From the NCBI GenBank assembly GCA_027257055.1, contig JAPVLO010000115.1, forward strand, positions 1,178,001 through 1,242,000: a stretch of DNA of 64,000 nt, written 5' to 3'. The translations under genes and the position numbers were made by a program. Shown here piece by piece: positions 45,481-57,440 of this stretch (its first letter is position 1; the number at the start of each line of letters is the position of its first letter). The notes beneath the pieces are model-generated. The model saw nothing but the letters and a program-made list of their open reading frames with translations, was not told the origin of the DNA and ran no database searches. The DNA comes from Cephalopachus bancanus (lineage: Eukaryota; Chordata; Mammalia; Primates; Tarsiidae).

Positions 45481-46559
45481 TTTCTATTTTCCTTGCTGTC
45501 CTGGGGAAGCTTCTCTAGAAGTTGTGAGAGCATCCTGAGCAATCTTGGTGGCAATTGTCCTGAGCACACCGGGTCTTAGACACATCAAGCCAAGCTGTGT
45601 TTCTTGACCACTGTCTACTCGAGGGGGTTGTGACACGGGAGATGTCTGAAGTGGCAGGAAGAAATTATTCAAACTCTTGCAGCATACTTACTGCTAAGAC
45701 ACCTTTGCATGGATGCACTGAGCCTTGCACTGGTGAACTGGTATCACTGCAGTGACAAGGGACAGCTTTTTAAATTTAACGAAAGGAACGGGGAGTGGTG
45801 GGGATATATCCGCTGCAGTGACCTTTCACAGCAGGCAGAGAAATGCCAGTGTTGAGACAATTATCTCAAGTGCCCGTGGGTACCAGCTTCCTGTTGATAA
45901 TGTGTGGCGTTAATTACCTTGAAGAATTTAGGGCAGATGTTGGTGCCTGGAATTAATTGGCCTGCAGAAAAGCTGAGCCTGGCTCTGGACCAGAAGCAAA
46001 GGTGTCAGCCTGCTCCAGCGGCAAGTGTGTGGGAAGGCTCTACCTCTGGGCTACCCCCTTTCCACTACGAGGTTCCTCTCCTCCAGTCACTGCACTCTCT
46101 TAACCTTTTCAGAGAACCAAAAATTGAATCAGCTGACCACATACCCCTCTCTCTGTTTATAGTCTCCTAGACCTGCAGGGGAGGAATCAGTGGCCAGTTA
46201 ATCAAAATGTGGAAAAGGTCAGTGTGGTGGGGCCCCTACAATATATTCTCCTGGAATGGGAGGTATTAGCATCCTGCCTCCGCATTCCTTTCCGTATTGC
46301 CCACGTTGGACCATGTGGTCAGGAAATTGCATCAATGCTGTGGATCCCTCATGGCTGTGATTTTAATTAAAGAGAGTCATGGTGCCAAGTCTGATCACGT
46401 TGTCCCTTCTTCCTGTTGGACCACTATGATCTGGAAAGTTGGGCGGTGGTGCTGGGAGAGGCTTCCTAATTCCCTGGCGTGAGCTCCCAGTCCCTGCTCC
46501 TAACACTCTCTCGTCTGACAACACCTCTTTACAAGTGTAAGTGCTTACGACAATATTAA
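45481..46559. other. Non-repetitive sequence
   Basis: No transposon or exon recognised. Contains the motif cluster at 45840-45975. Confidence 0.4.
45840..45975. promoter_or_regulatory. Candidate regulatory block
   Basis: In unique DNA: 'gagacaattatctcaag' (ATTA plus GATA-type core), 'gcgttaattacctt' (45908) and 'gaattaattggcc' (45950). Three TAAT-type sites within about 100 bases. Inference only. Confidence 0.27.
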
Positions 46560-46770
46560 TTAGCCTTCGACTGGGCCACTTTGTGCCAGGCCCTGTGCCA
46601 AGCATTTCATAGGCTCCGTCTCAGGGATTCCCTGTAACAACCTCATGAGTTTATCACGTTCCTTTGTCAGAGAGGAAAGCGGAAGCCCATAAAGGCTAAC
46701 TCTGCCCAGGTTACCCAGCTGGAGAGGGGGACTAGAATTTGAACTCAAGAGAGTTTGACTCTAGGGCCGC
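46560..46770 (-). repeat. MIR SINE
   Basis: 'gtgccaggccctgtgccaag', 'ctctgcccaggttacccagc', 'gactagaatttgaactcaag'. Confidence 0.82.
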
Positions 46771-46794
46771 TTTGTTTCAGTCCTCTCTCCCCAC

Positions 46795-46920
46795 CAGATC
46801 TGGAGTTCCCCGAGGACAGGGATGGTACCTATTTGTTTACCTCTATGCCTTAGCTCCTAATAGAAACCAAGCACACAGGAGGTCTTCTGAAGGGTTTGTT
46901 AAGTGAATAAATAAATTTAA
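46795..46920 (+). repeat. L2 LINE 3' end
   Basis: 'gttccccgaggacagggatg', 'gtttgttaagtgaataaata'. Confidence 0.7.
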
Positions 46921-46994
46921 AATCCAAACCTTGTGTGAGTATGAGAGCAGGAAAGGTGTTCTGGGATCTGGTTCATACCCTTTCCCCCCTTCAC

Positions 46995-47290
46995 CCCACC
47001 CTTTTTTTTTTTTAAGAGACAGGGTCTTGCTTTATCACCCAGGTTGGAGTCAGTGGTGTGATCATGGCTCACTATAGCCTCAAACTCTTGTACTCAAGCG
47101 ATTCTTCTGCTTCAGCCTCTTGAGTAGCTGGGACTGCAGGCATGCACCACCATGCCTAGCTATTTTTTTTATTTTTATTTTTGTAGAGATGAGGTCTTAC
47201 TATGTTGCCCAGGCTGGTCTTGAACTTCTGGTCTCATGCAATCCTCCCACCTTGGCCTCCCGACGTTCTGAGCCATCGGGCCTGGCTTTC
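46995..47290 (-). mobile_element. Alu SINE, older type
   Basis: Antisense dimeric Alu with poly-T start, 'agacagggtcttgctttatc', 'gagtagctgggactgcaggc', 'actatgttgcccaggctggt' and a shortened left-arm end. Ordinary sequence type. Confidence 0.92.
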
Positions 47291-47689
47291 TTTCGTCCTT
47301 TTTTTTCTGTTTTGTAGACAGGGTCTGGAGATGTGAGAGTCCAGACAGAGTGCTGGTGGTTGGTTTGTTGTTCTTGAAGAATACACCTAATACTGCCTGA
47401 GAAATAAAGAAATTGTTGCCACTGAAGGTAATGAACCCTATCAGAATTTGAACTCTGTCAGAATTTGGTATTATTTCTTATTTTCCAAAATTTTTAGCTC
47501 TGAAGATTCAAATCCATAATAGTTAGTTAGCTAAAAATGGAAGAAAACTCTAGACAACACGATTTACCTTTCGGATATCTTTAGCGATTCTTGTTCTCCA
47601 AGTGATAGGTGGGGGTGTGTGCACGTGCGCAAGAATCTCCATTGCTGAACTTAGCACGTTGATTTTCTGCAGTAAATGCCTCTCATTTT
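47291..47689. other. Unassigned sequence
   Basis: A near-repeat 'tcagaatttg(a/g)' occurs twice at about 47440-47467. No gene recognised. Confidence 0.35.
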
Positions 47690-48050
47690 TACCATAGAAA
47701 GCTGTTTTACTTAGAAAAATGTAAATGATATAAACAAAACAGAAAGGCATAGAGGATACGGTAAAAAAATTACTTGAAAACCCACCACCCAGAGCTAGCT
47801 AGTAGATAATTTGGTAAACATTCAACGTTTGTGTATTATAAAATGTAATTTTACAGAGAGTAAAATACAGTAAATACTGTTCTGCAATCTGCTCCCCGTC
47901 CCCTCATTTAATATACAGTGAAGATCTTTCCATGTCAATGATTAAGGTGCTACATCATTCTTTTTAATAGCTATACAAAACTCTGTTGTATAGTTGTTTC
48001 CTGATTAATTCCACCTGTCCCTTACAATGTACATTTATCCACATTCATGT
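47690..48050 (-). repeat. Old L1 (L1ME-type) fragment
   Basis: 'tgaagatctttccatgtcaa', 'catcattctttttaatagct' match the same antisense L1 region as 16430-16945. Confidence 0.6.
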
Positions 48051-48051
48051 G

Positions 48052-48500
48052 GCACTATGATTATCCATTTAATCTCCTGTCTCTCTCTCTATGCTGTGAG
48101 CTCATTGAAAATTGGGACAAGCCAGGCTCGGTGGCTCAGCCTGTAATCCCACGCCTTTGGGAGGCTGAGGTGAGTGGATTGCCTGAGCCGTGGGTTCGAG
48201 ACCCGCCTGGGCAGCGAGACCTCATCTCTACAATAAATCAAAAAATCAGCTGGGCGTGGTAGCGCATGCCTGTAATTCCGGCAACTTAGAAGGCTGAGGT
48301 GGAAGGATCACTGGAGCCCAGCAGGTCGAGGCTGCGGTGGCCGGAAGCGGCCACTGCACTCCAGTCTGGGTGACAGAGTGAGACTCCAACTCAAAAAAAA
48401 AAAAAGAAAATTGGGACAAATCTAAACCCACAGGCATACAATAGGTATCCAATAAATGTTTGGATGGAGAGATGAATAGATGTGTGAATGAGAAGGAGAG
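48052..48500 (+). repeat. L2 LINE 3' end split by an Alu
   Basis: 'tatgctgtgagctcattgaa' before and 'ggcatacaataggtatccaa' after the Alu at 48121-48405 reconstruct a normal L2 terminus. Confidence 0.75.
48121..48405 (+). mobile_element. Alu SINE (lineage-specific type), full length, with target-site duplication
   Basis: Sense Alu from 'gccaggctcggtggctcagc' to an A tail, flanked by a perfect 14-base duplication 'gaaaattgggacaa' (48107-48120 and 48406-48419). Diagnostic traits: 'gagtggattgcctgag', linker 'tacaataaatcaaaaaatca', right-arm palindrome 'tggccggaagcggcca', and 3' end 'gagactccaactc'. It carries few other changes and so looks relatively young. Confidence 0.97.
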
Positions 48501-48504
48501 AGAG

Positions 48505-49194
48505 AGGCTTTGTTTTGTCATTGCTGTGGATGGTTTCTGACTAAACCTGTCTGAGTGACAGCCTATTAACCCAAGGCTGGTGGGGCCATTTTAGTGATTA
48601 TATAGCTGGAGGGTCCCTGTTCTTTTGGTGCCATGAGTTTAAATCCTGGTGCATGAGAAAGTATTTCTGACACCAGTCAGATTAACTCCTGATCTTGAAG
48701 GAACTTCGTTGGTTACTTGACCCTGTTGGTTATTTTCCATGCAGTTACAACCTCTCCCCTGCTTATCTCCTCCAAAACCACATTAATTGCCTGGGGAAAA
48801 TGCCTCTTATACATTTAGGGAAATCGGAATTGGCTTTTTGTGGAGAAGTCGAAGGGCAATGTCAGAGGTAGTGACAGTTCCTCACTTTCTTGTCTTCTTT
48901 TAGAGTTCTGATCTGAATGCCTTAGTCCCATTCCAGGGATACAGAATGAACTGGAAAGATGGAAAAAAAAAAAAAACAACCCTCCATGATTACTGAATGA
49001 AAATAAAATTAAAACTCTAGATGACTGCTTCTGGGGAGAATAAAAGACAGTCAAGCTGGAATTCTTAACCTGGGTACACCAATGGTGGGGGTATCTTATG
49101 GATTGCCTTCACTGTGTCTATAACTATTGTCAGATTCTCACAGAGTTTTGAGACACCAAATAGGTATAAAGTCTCTGTTTTTGGAGGAAAAGTC
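48505..49194. other. Unassigned sequence
   Basis: No gene or repeat recognised apart from a short A-run at 48962-48976. Confidence 0.35.
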
Positions 49195-49320
49195 ATTTAA
49201 GTACGAGAGCCTCATTTTCCTTATCTGTAAAATGGAGCAATTGCTACTACCTCACAGAATTGGGCAAGGATTGATAAAATAAGGTATTTAGAGCACCCGA
49301 CTCAGGGGCACAGTACATGG
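49195..49320 (+). repeat. MIR SINE 3' part
   Basis: 'gcctcattttccttatctgt', 'aaaatggagcaattgctact', 'ttgataaaataaggtattta'. Confidence 0.75.
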
Positions 49321-49389
49321 CCATGATGACATACTCACAGGGCACAGCAGCATACTCTACTCCATGGGTGGCTGTCCATTCCAATATTG

Positions 49390-49390
<1 letters not shown>

Positions 49391-49428
<38 letters not shown>
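49391..49428 (+). repeat. (TG)n microsatellite
   Basis: Uninterrupted TG run of about 18 units. Confidence 0.97.
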
Positions 49429-49430
<2 letters not shown>

Positions 49431-49460
49431 GGGCTGTGATGAGAGATGTTCTTTAGTGGC

Positions 49461-49810
49461 TGCTATGGTCTGAAGGTTTGTGTCCCTCTAAAATTCATAT
49501 GCTGAAACCTGACTCCCAATGTGGTGGTATTAGGAAGTGGGGCCTTTTGGGAAATGACCTTTTGGGAGGCAAAGCTCTCAAGAATGGAATTTTTGCCCTT
49601 ATAAATGAGGCCTGGGGAGCTTGTTTGCCCTTTCTGCCATGTGAGAGCACATAGAAACTGCCATTAATGAGGAATCTTCACGGAAACAGAATCTGCTGGC
49701 ACCTGTTCTAGGACTCCTTGGTCTCCAGAGCTGTGAGCAAGACATTTATATTATTTATAAATTACTCAGTCTAAGGTGTTTTGTTATAGCAGCCTGAATG
49801 AACTAAGACA
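49461..49810 (+). mobile_element. MaLR-type (MLT1/MST-like) LTR
   Basis: Complete-looking LTR in sense from 'tgctatggtctgaag' to 'gaatgaactaagaca', with 'caatgtggtggtattaggaa', 'cttataaatgaggcctgggg' and 'gtgttttgttatagcagcct'. It begins TG and ends CA. Solo LTR, no internal region. Confidence 0.8.
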
Positions 49811-51342
49811 ACTGCCTTGCTCTGACAGAGTGTTGTTTCCATGAACGAGAGAGAGACAAATAGACAGGAACCCAGTTAGGGTCTATCTCACTGTCCAGAT
49901 GTGAAACTGGCAGTGCTGAGGATGGACCAGGAGAGAAGCAAGGAAGAAAGGCTTATTAGGACTTTGTGACTAGGGGTAAAGTTCAGAGAGAATCAAGAGG
50001 AAAGGGGGTGTGGTGGAGAGGAAGTCAGGTTTGCATAAGAATTCGGTTTGCTCATACTGAATCCAAGGAGAGGTAGGCCATAGGAGTGGAAATCTCTAGC
50101 AGACAGCAAAGGTCTCGGAGACAATCACTTGGGGCCATTTTAGTTCTTTATTTGCATGAGTTGTAATTTATAGGGATTTTTGGATGTCGGCTTCTGAGAG
50201 AAGGAGCACTTGGAGCAGAGAGGAGAGGGCAGGGGTGGTGGAGGGAGTGCCCTAGTGTCCCAGCCTAGTCCCTAAATGTGATGGTGAGAGGGCTTAGGGA
50301 TAGAAGCAGAAGTTGCTATTTTCACAAAGGATCCCATAAGCCTTGGAGATGCTGGAGGATGCGCAGAGCCCATGTGACAGAGTGGAGCGGAGTTAGGGAG
50401 AGGACAGGGTATACTCTCACTTGGATATAGAAGACAGGGTGGGTCTGTAAGCATTAGGGGTGTCAGGGGATAGCACTTTTGGCAGGAATATTGGCATATA
50501 TTGGTGTGTTTGTGATGGGCACTGTCAGAAACAGCAGAAATGAGACTCTGGCTACAATGCGTGAGGATGCAGATAAAGCAGAGGAAAAGACACAACAGAT
50601 CCTGCATAGTGATCTCATTGTGATCACAAAGAGAGGGGCTTATGAGCCTGAAAGGGACACTCCTCGGGGACTGTTAGGAGATAAAGGATCTCCAAGGACC
50701 AGAGGACTTTTGTAAGTGAGAAGGGCAAGAGCAGGGAATCTGAATTTTTAAGGTCAATGTGTCCTTATTTCCATCTACAGGCTGCAGAAACCAGGGGATT
50801 TTGGGATAATGAAAGCAGCGATCTGAGTTTTGGATTCAAGGAAACTCAATTCAAGAGTTTAGGGACTCCACTGATAACTTTATTTTTTTGCTAGCTTTCA
50901 GTATCAGTCAGACCTTTGGGAATCTCTCTCTCCACTCCCACTCCCATCTCAGAACTGTGTCCTCACAAAAAAGAGCCAGTGAATCATTCTTGATTAGCCT
51001 TCCGGTTTTTCCAAGTCCACTGCTGCAGACCCACCTCTTGGGACTTCACCTTGTAATCTTGCTCTGGTGTGTGTGTGTTCCCTGGAAGGTGACTCTGTGA
51101 GTAGAAATACTACAAGCCCTCTGCTGAAAAGGGGCCATGCATTTCCCAGCCCACCACAAGCCTGGGCTCCCAAAAGGTCTGCTGTGCAGAGTTATGTGGT
51201 CAGCTCTGGGATCCGCCGATTCTTTAACCTGTCACCAATTCCCAGCAACTCAGGGGCCGAACTCACAGTCTAGGGGTTAGATTTTTGGGTCTCTCCTTTA
51301 AATCTCCTGAAGCACCAGTGAGATAGGCCCTAACTGGGCTCC
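49811..51342. other. Unassigned unique sequence
   Basis: About 1.5 kb without recognised repeats. A 78-codon plus-strand frame at 50479-50715 and a 111-codon minus-strand frame at 50272-50607 show no family features. Confidence 0.4.
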
Positions 51343-51374
51343 TGTCTGTCTGTCTGTCTGTCCGTCTCTCTCTC
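51343..51374 (+). repeat. (TCTG)n then (TC)n short tandem repeat
   Basis: About five TCTG/TCCG units followed by TC units. Confidence 0.9.
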
Positions 51375-51407
51375 ATTAGCGGAACCAACTACACACTATC
51401 AAGAGCA

Positions 51408-51490
51408 AGGCTGCTGTCTTAGCTCCTTCAGGCTGCTATAACAAAACGTCTTAGATTGGATAATTTGCAAACAACAAGAAGGTCTGCCTC
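51408..51490 (-). repeat. MaLR-type LTR fragment
   Basis: 'ccttcaggctgctataacaa' and 'gattggataatttgcaaaca' are the reverse complement of the end of the LTR type seen at 49461-49810. Only about 80 bases remain. Confidence 0.65.
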
Positions 51491-52269
51491 CCATCCATGG
51501 ACCTAGTGCTCACTTTCCATTATTTTCAGTCATCACTCCCCACCCTCTCTGAGGAAGAATAAGATGTGGGAAAAAGAGGGGAGCCTGGTCCCAAGTGGGC
51601 AGACTTCTCAGCTCTTAGGCCATGAGGGGTGGGCGTTTTAGGTCCCCATCTCTTTTTGGTTACACCATACCCGGTACCCGAGGTCTAATGGGACTCTGAC
51701 ACAAGTCTCCCAGTCCTCCTAGTCAGTGCTTCCTGCTTTCGCCCTCCTCACCTTCAAACTGATGCACCCTCAGCTTCCCAGTGGCCTGGGGCCCTGTACT
51801 TTGCTGGGTGACAAGAGGGCACCATGTGAACACCCTCTCCTGTAATACCTATCAGAGTTTCTACATCTTTCTTAAATCTCTTTATGTCGTCACATGCCAC
51901 CTCTTAGGGTAACAGGTTCCATACGCACGATGACCTGACATCATCAAGAAATATATGACTTTTAGTGAAAAAAACCTTTCTACTCACCAGTTTTTTTGGA
52001 TGGAAATATTTTAAAATTGTATCATAAGCTTCTGTGCCTTTATGGGCATTGATACTATTGTTAGGAACAATTTTTATTAATTCTGTGAGAAGACATGTGT
52101 ATTTCCCTCCCCCAAAAAGCTGTGTCTCTTCCAGTCGGCCTTCTCTAGCTCTGCGCCCGCTCACTTTCATTCTTCTCCTTCATCACTCGGCATCAGCTGT
52201 TGCTTCTCACACCTTGCCCTCTCATTTTAACTTCTTTAGTCTTTTAAAAATTAAAAACTTTTTCTGACA
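51491..52269. other. Unassigned sequence
   Basis: No gene or repeat recognised. Confidence 0.35.
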
Positions 52270-52737
52270 AAAAAGACACCTGCACATGCATGTTTACTGT
52301 GGCACTTTTCACAATAGCAAAAACACGGAACCAACCCAGATGCCCATTGCAAGTGGACTGGATAAAGAAAATGTGATGTATACACACAATGGAATATTAC
52401 ACAGCCATAAAGAAGAACAAAATCGTGGCCTTTGCAGCAACAAGGATGCAGCTGGAGATCATACTAAGTGAACTAACACAGAAACAAAGAACTGAATGCT
52501 GCATGTTCTCACTCATAAGTGGGCCCTGATCACTGGTCACATGAGCTCAAGGGTGAGACTGGCAGATGCTGGTCACTGCTAGGGGAGGGAGGGAGAAAAA
52601 AGAGAGAGGGGTACATGGGTACCTGATCCACTACCAGGGAGAGAGGGGGCCAGCTATAAGACCAAGCTTCATCTGCATGCAACTGCTTAGGTAGTAAATC
52701 CTCACTTGTACCTTGCAATTTAAAATAAAAAAAAAAT
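52270..52737 (+). mobile_element. L1 3' end (ORF2 C-terminus and 3' UTR) with poly-A
   Basis: Sense L1 remnant: 'aaaagacacctgcacatgca', 'cacacaatggaatattacac', 'catgttctcactcataagtg', then a purine-rich 3' UTR and an A-tail at 52725-52737. 5' truncated. Confidence 0.9.
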
Positions 52738-53347
52738 TCTGATTGTAATAAGCACATTTAGGTAGAAAATAGGAAAATGTAAATAAACATGAAGAAGAAA
52801 ATACAAATAAGTATGAATAAACAACAGTTTTTTCCATCCAATTCTCCCTTTCTCATTCTGTGTATATATGAAAATTCAAACATACTGAGTACATATTAAT
52901 ATATTTCACATTGTTGCACTATTTAACAAAATGATTAGGGTTTTATTGTAAGATGAAAATTTTAATTTACCTTGTCTCCATCATTTAAAATTCAGGCAAT
53001 TTGCATTGTTTAACACTCATTACTTGTATAGTGAACATTTTTGGAGTATTTTATCCTTATTTTTAATTTTTTTTAAGAAATAAATCCTCAGATGTGAGAT
53101 TAGTCAATCAGCCTTTAAAGTCCGGCTTTTTTAAAGGTGCAAAATTCTTTTAAATTTAAAGTAATCCAGCAACATATAAAAATAATTACACACCATGACC
53201 AAATTTGATTAATTTTAGCAATAAAAGCGAATTTGACATGTTAGAACAAATCTTTGTAATTTGTAACTTGTTATAATAACAAAATGATGGATAAACATTG
53301 TATTATCAACTTAATAAATACAGAAAAAATCTGATGAAATTTAAGCC
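52738..53347. other. AT-rich sequence, partly old L1
   Basis: 52990-53130 ('aagaaataaatcctcagatg') resembles an antisense L1M segment. The remainder is AT-rich and unassigned. Confidence 0.35.
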
Positions 53348-53356
53348 CCTTTATTT

Positions 53357-53387
<31 letters not shown>

Positions 53388-55375
53388 TTTTAAAGATGTG
53401 GGGTACAATTCAGGGTTAGGTATACAAATGTTCATTATGCAAGTACCCTTGTTGGTGAGGTGTGCCCCTCCCTCCCCTGGCACTTTCCCTCAACTGCCAA
53501 TCTCACTCCCCCCTTCCCCTGGCAGTTTTCCACTACTACTAATCCCTTTCTATAATATTATGATAATTGTTCAAGGTCTGCTTATGAGTGAGAACATATG
53601 GTACTTTGTTCTTTGTGTCAGTGATAGATCACTGAGTATGATTGACTCCAGATCCATCCAAGTTGCTGCGAAGTCCATATGTTTGTCCTTCTTTATGGCT
53701 GCATAATATTCCACTGTGTATATGTACCACATTTTTTTTTTTTGAGTTGGAGTCTCACTCTGTCACCCAGACTGGAGTGCAGTGGCCGCTCCCGGCCACA
53801 GCAGCCTCAACCTGCTGGGCTCCGGCGATCCTTCTGCCTCAGTCTTCCAAGTAGCTGGAACTACAGGCGTGTGCTACCACGCCTGGCTAATTTTTTGATT
53901 TATTGTAGAGATGAGGTCTTGCCAAGTTGCCCAGGCAGGTCTCGAACCTGCGAACTCAGGCAATCCACTCACCTCGGCCTCCCAAAGTGCTGGGATTACA
54001 GGCTGAGCACTGAGCCCGGCCATGTACCACATTTTTAAAATCCAGTCCAGCTTCAATGGGTAGCATGGTTGGTTCCATGTTTTTTCTTTTGTGGATAGTG
54101 CTGCAACACACATGCATGTGCAGGTGTCTTTTTTTGTAGAATGATTTGAATTCCTTTGGGTATACTCCCAATAGGGGATTGCTGGGTCATATGGAAGGTC
54201 AATTTCTAGTTCTTCCAGAAATCGCCACACTGTCTTCCAAAGAGGTCGCACTAGTTTGCATTCCCACCAACAGTGTAGAAGCAGTCCTTTTTCTCCGCAT
54301 CCTCACCAGGATCTGTTGTTGTTTGTTTTATTAATGATGGCCATTCTTACTGGAGTTAGGTGGTATCTCAATGTGGTTTTGATTTACATTTCTCTGATGA
54401 TGAGTAAGGTGAGCACTTTTTCACGTGTCTGTTGGCTGCCTGTGTATCTTCTTTTGTGAAGTGTCTATTCATTCTTTTGCCCACTTTTTAATGGGGCTTT
54501 TTGTTTTTCTCTTTTCAGTGCATTTGAGTTCCTTGTAGATCCTAGATGTTAGACCTTTGTCAGATATACAGTTGACAAATATATTTTCCCATTCTGTAGG
54601 CTGTCTCCCTGCTCTCCTGATGATTTCTTTTGCTTTGCAGAAGATTGTCAGTTTGATGAGGTCCCACTTGTCTATCTTATTTCTCATGGTATGGGCACTT
54701 AGGGTTTTGATCAGGAATTGGTTGCCAGTTCCAATTTCCATAAGGCTGTCTCCTGCATTTTCTAAGATTCTTATAGTTTGAGGTTTTACGTTTAGGTCTT
54801 TGACCCATTTAGAGTCAACTTTTGTGTATGGTGATAGATAGGGGTCCTGTTTCAATCTTCTGCATGTGATCAGCCAGTTTTCCCAGCACCATTCACTGAA
54901 TAGGTTCTCCTTTCCCCAGTGGTTGTTGTTGGGGGCTTTGTCAAAGATGAGTTGGTTGAGAAATTGAGACCTTGCTTCTGGAATCTCTATCCTGTTCCAT
55001 TTGTCTATATGCCTGTTCTTGTACCAATACTAGGCTGTTTTGATTACTGTAGCCTTATAGCAAAGTTTGAAGTCTGAAAGTGTGATAGCTCCTGTTTTGT
55101 TTCTTTTGCTAAGGATTGTTTTGGCTATTTGTAGTCGTTTATGTTTCCATATGAATTTCTGTATTGTCATTTCCAGGTCTGAGAAGAATGATGTTGGTAA
55201 TTTAATGGGTATTGCGTTGAATCTGTAGATTGCCTTTGGTAGGTGGACATCTTAACAATGTTGACTCTTCCTATCCATAAGCATGGAATATTTTTCCATT
55301 TGTTTGTGTCTTCTTGGATTTCTTTGCACAATGCTTTGTTGTTCTCATTGTAAAGGACTTTTTGGTTTTATTTTT
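53348..55375 (-). mobile_element. L1 3' half, split by an Alu
   Basis: Antisense L1 beginning with a (TTTA)n tail at 53348-53392, 3' UTR ('aaagatgtggggtacaattc'), then ORF2 sequence to about 55375 ('ctgctctcctgatgatttct', 'cagcaccattcactgaatag', 'gcatggaatatttttccatt'). The 128-codon minus-strand frame at 54469-54855 (for example [18 protein letters not shown]) is an intact stretch of the ORF2 reverse-transcriptase C-terminal region. The full ORF2 is truncated and not functional. Confidence 0.92.
53737..54021 (-). mobile_element. Alu SINE (lineage-specific type) inserted in L1
   Basis: Antisense Alu flanked by a perfect 15-base duplication 'atgtaccacattttt' (53722-53736 and 54022-54036). Has 'gagttggagtctcactctgt', palindrome 'tggccgctcccggcca', 'ttgatttattgtagag' and 'caatccactcacctcg'. 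Because it interrupts the L1, it is younger than it. Confidence 0.97.
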
Positions 55376-55464
55376 TTTAGGGTCTGATTCAGATGGCCCA
55401 ATTTCTTTGACTGTCCATACCAGTTGTTGACAAGGGAGATATCCTTTCTCCTCTCATTCATTGC

Positions 55465-56095
55465 TTGGGAGAAAGTAAAATGGTGCAACCTCTTTAGGAG
55501 ACACTTTGACCGTTTCCGCAAAAGAGAAACTCATACCTACCATATGACCCAGGCATTCCACTTCTATATATTTACCCAAGAAAAGAGGAAATATATGTCT
55601 ATACAAAGACTTTTACCAAACTCTAGTATTAGCTTTATTTGTAATAAACAAAAATTACAAGTAACCCAAATTTCATCAATCATTGAATGGATAAACACAT
55701 TTTAGTGTATTGAATACTGCAGTTGAATACTACTGAGCAACTGGGATAAATAAACTATTTTTACATGAAACAACATAAATGAATTTCAAAGTCATTTTGC
55801 TGAGTGAAAGAAGACAGACAAAAAAGAATATACTGTGTGATTTCATTTATATAAAACTCTAAAAAATTAAAACTAATCTATAGTGACAGAAAGCATAGCA
55901 ATGGTTGTCTGGGAGTGGGAATGGGAAGAAGGGGTGGAGAGGGCTTACAAAGAGACACAAGGAATTTTTTGGGAGTGAAAAATATGTTTGCTATCTTGAT
56001 TGTGTCAGTGGTTTCACAGGGATACATATGTATCAGTATCAAACAGTACACTTAAAATATGTATAGTTTATTATATATTGTTATAACTTGATAAA
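55465..56095 (+). repeat. Old L1 (L1M-type) 3' end
   Basis: Sense: 'catatgacccaggcattcca', 'acatgaaacaacataaatga', 'gtgagaaagaagacagac'-like text, 'ttgattgtgtcagtggtttc', 'acagtacacttaaaatatgt'. It ends close to where an antisense L1 begins. Confidence 0.82.
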
Positions 56096-56119
56096 GATAA
56101 TTCTTAATCAAGATGTTAT

Positions 56120-56580
56120 ATATGACCAAATTTTTTTCTAGGACACTATCAGTAACTATTCCAACTAGGAGTATGTAAATCCCTTCACCAGGTTCTTGAT
56201 ACTATTGAGTTTTATAATTTTTAAACATCTGTGATCAATTGTATAGGTAAAAAATGATATCTACTTATTTTATTTTATACAGGTTTTATTTCTGGTATGT
56301 TTGAACTTTAAAAAATGTTTATTGTTCATTCGTACTTCTGTGTCTTTTTTGTTCATGACCTTTATTGCCTTGGGGATCTCTGCTGTGAGCTACACACTTA
56401 CATATGCTCTTTATTTATTAAGGATATTAACCTCTTTCTTTGTGTTTATTTTATATACATTTTACCCAGTTTATGTTTTTAATTTTAATGGATAATTTTT
56501 GATACATAGGAATTATAAAAAGTTATAAAATTAAACCAATTGAGCATTTCCTTTATGTTTTTCTGCCTTTTCATTCTGGA
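56120..56580 (-). repeat. Old L1 (L1ME-type) fragment
   Basis: 'gtaaaaaatgatatctactt' and 'ctctttatttattaaggata' followed by 'ttaacctctttctttgtgtt' fit an antisense L1 ORF2 segment. Very diverged. Confidence 0.55.
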
Positions 56581-57339
56581 AAAATGAGCAATCAAGCATC
56601 TTAACATTTCTCATTAAACAAGAATAAATAAAGCTGCAGTGTGGCACTGTGAGATTTTTCCAAGTAGTAATATATGTGAGTTTGGTGACAACTGTTCCAG
56701 TTCTTTCAAGGTCATGGTTAATGTGTTGAAGAACTTTAATGTAAAAAAATTGTGGACATGACAGTGATTATACTTTTAGGATCTGTTAGTAGAGAAATAT
56801 ATAGTTACCCAAAACTCCTACAACTCCAGTTACTTTTTTGAAATGAATTTTCATTGTATTCGTCACCACAGCACTTACATATTGAGAAGTGGTGCACCCA
56901 TGTGTGGAACATGTATTCTGTTTATAGATCAAGTTTGGTGTGGTTGACGATGCTTGACCTTCTATCATAATGTCAAGGCCCTCGGGGTTTGGGAACCACT
57001 TCTCTATAGGTGGAGCAGAGACTAAGATGTTTTGCCTATGCTGAAAACTGCCTCTTCTTCTAAACTTCTTTCAGCTGGAATTGTGGGGATGTGGGCTTGG
57101 GGCTTCTGGGAAGCCTAAATTTTGGATAAGTGGGAATATGAGTAGGGTTTTAAAAACTTTTGTCTCCAACCCACCTTTTTCAGTTTTGATGAAGCATCTT
57201 AATCAAATGGCTGGGGAATGGGTAAAAAAGATATTAACTATGCTCTTCTCAGTAATTTCCTTTCCAATTGGAAGTGTCTTTGCCTAGAATAATCAGCATG
57301 TGGATGTTCCTGGTCCCTTTGTCATTTTCTCAGAGGACT
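56581..57339. other. Unassigned sequence
   Basis: No gene recognised. 56860-56998 may be an old MER-class remnant ('ggggtttgggaaccact') but is not assigned. Confidence 0.35.
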
Positions 57340-57440
57340 TGGAGCATGCCTGTTTAAACGAGATAACATGTAAACAGCCTAGCACAGGGCCTGGCTGTAG
57401 TTCATGCTCAACAAATCTTTGTCCTTCTCCCCTTCTCTCT
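57340..57440 (+). repeat. MIR SINE 3' end
   Basis: 'cctagcacagggcctggctg' and 'catgctcaacaaatctttgt'. Confidence 0.65.

Noticed and set aside
50479..50715. 78-codon plus-strand frame in unique DNA
   Set aside because: No family features, no splice context, and codon pattern unremarkable.
54469..54855. 128-codon frame resembling a reverse transcriptase end
   Set aside because: Part of L1 ORF2 in a truncated, Alu-interrupted copy; not a functional gene.
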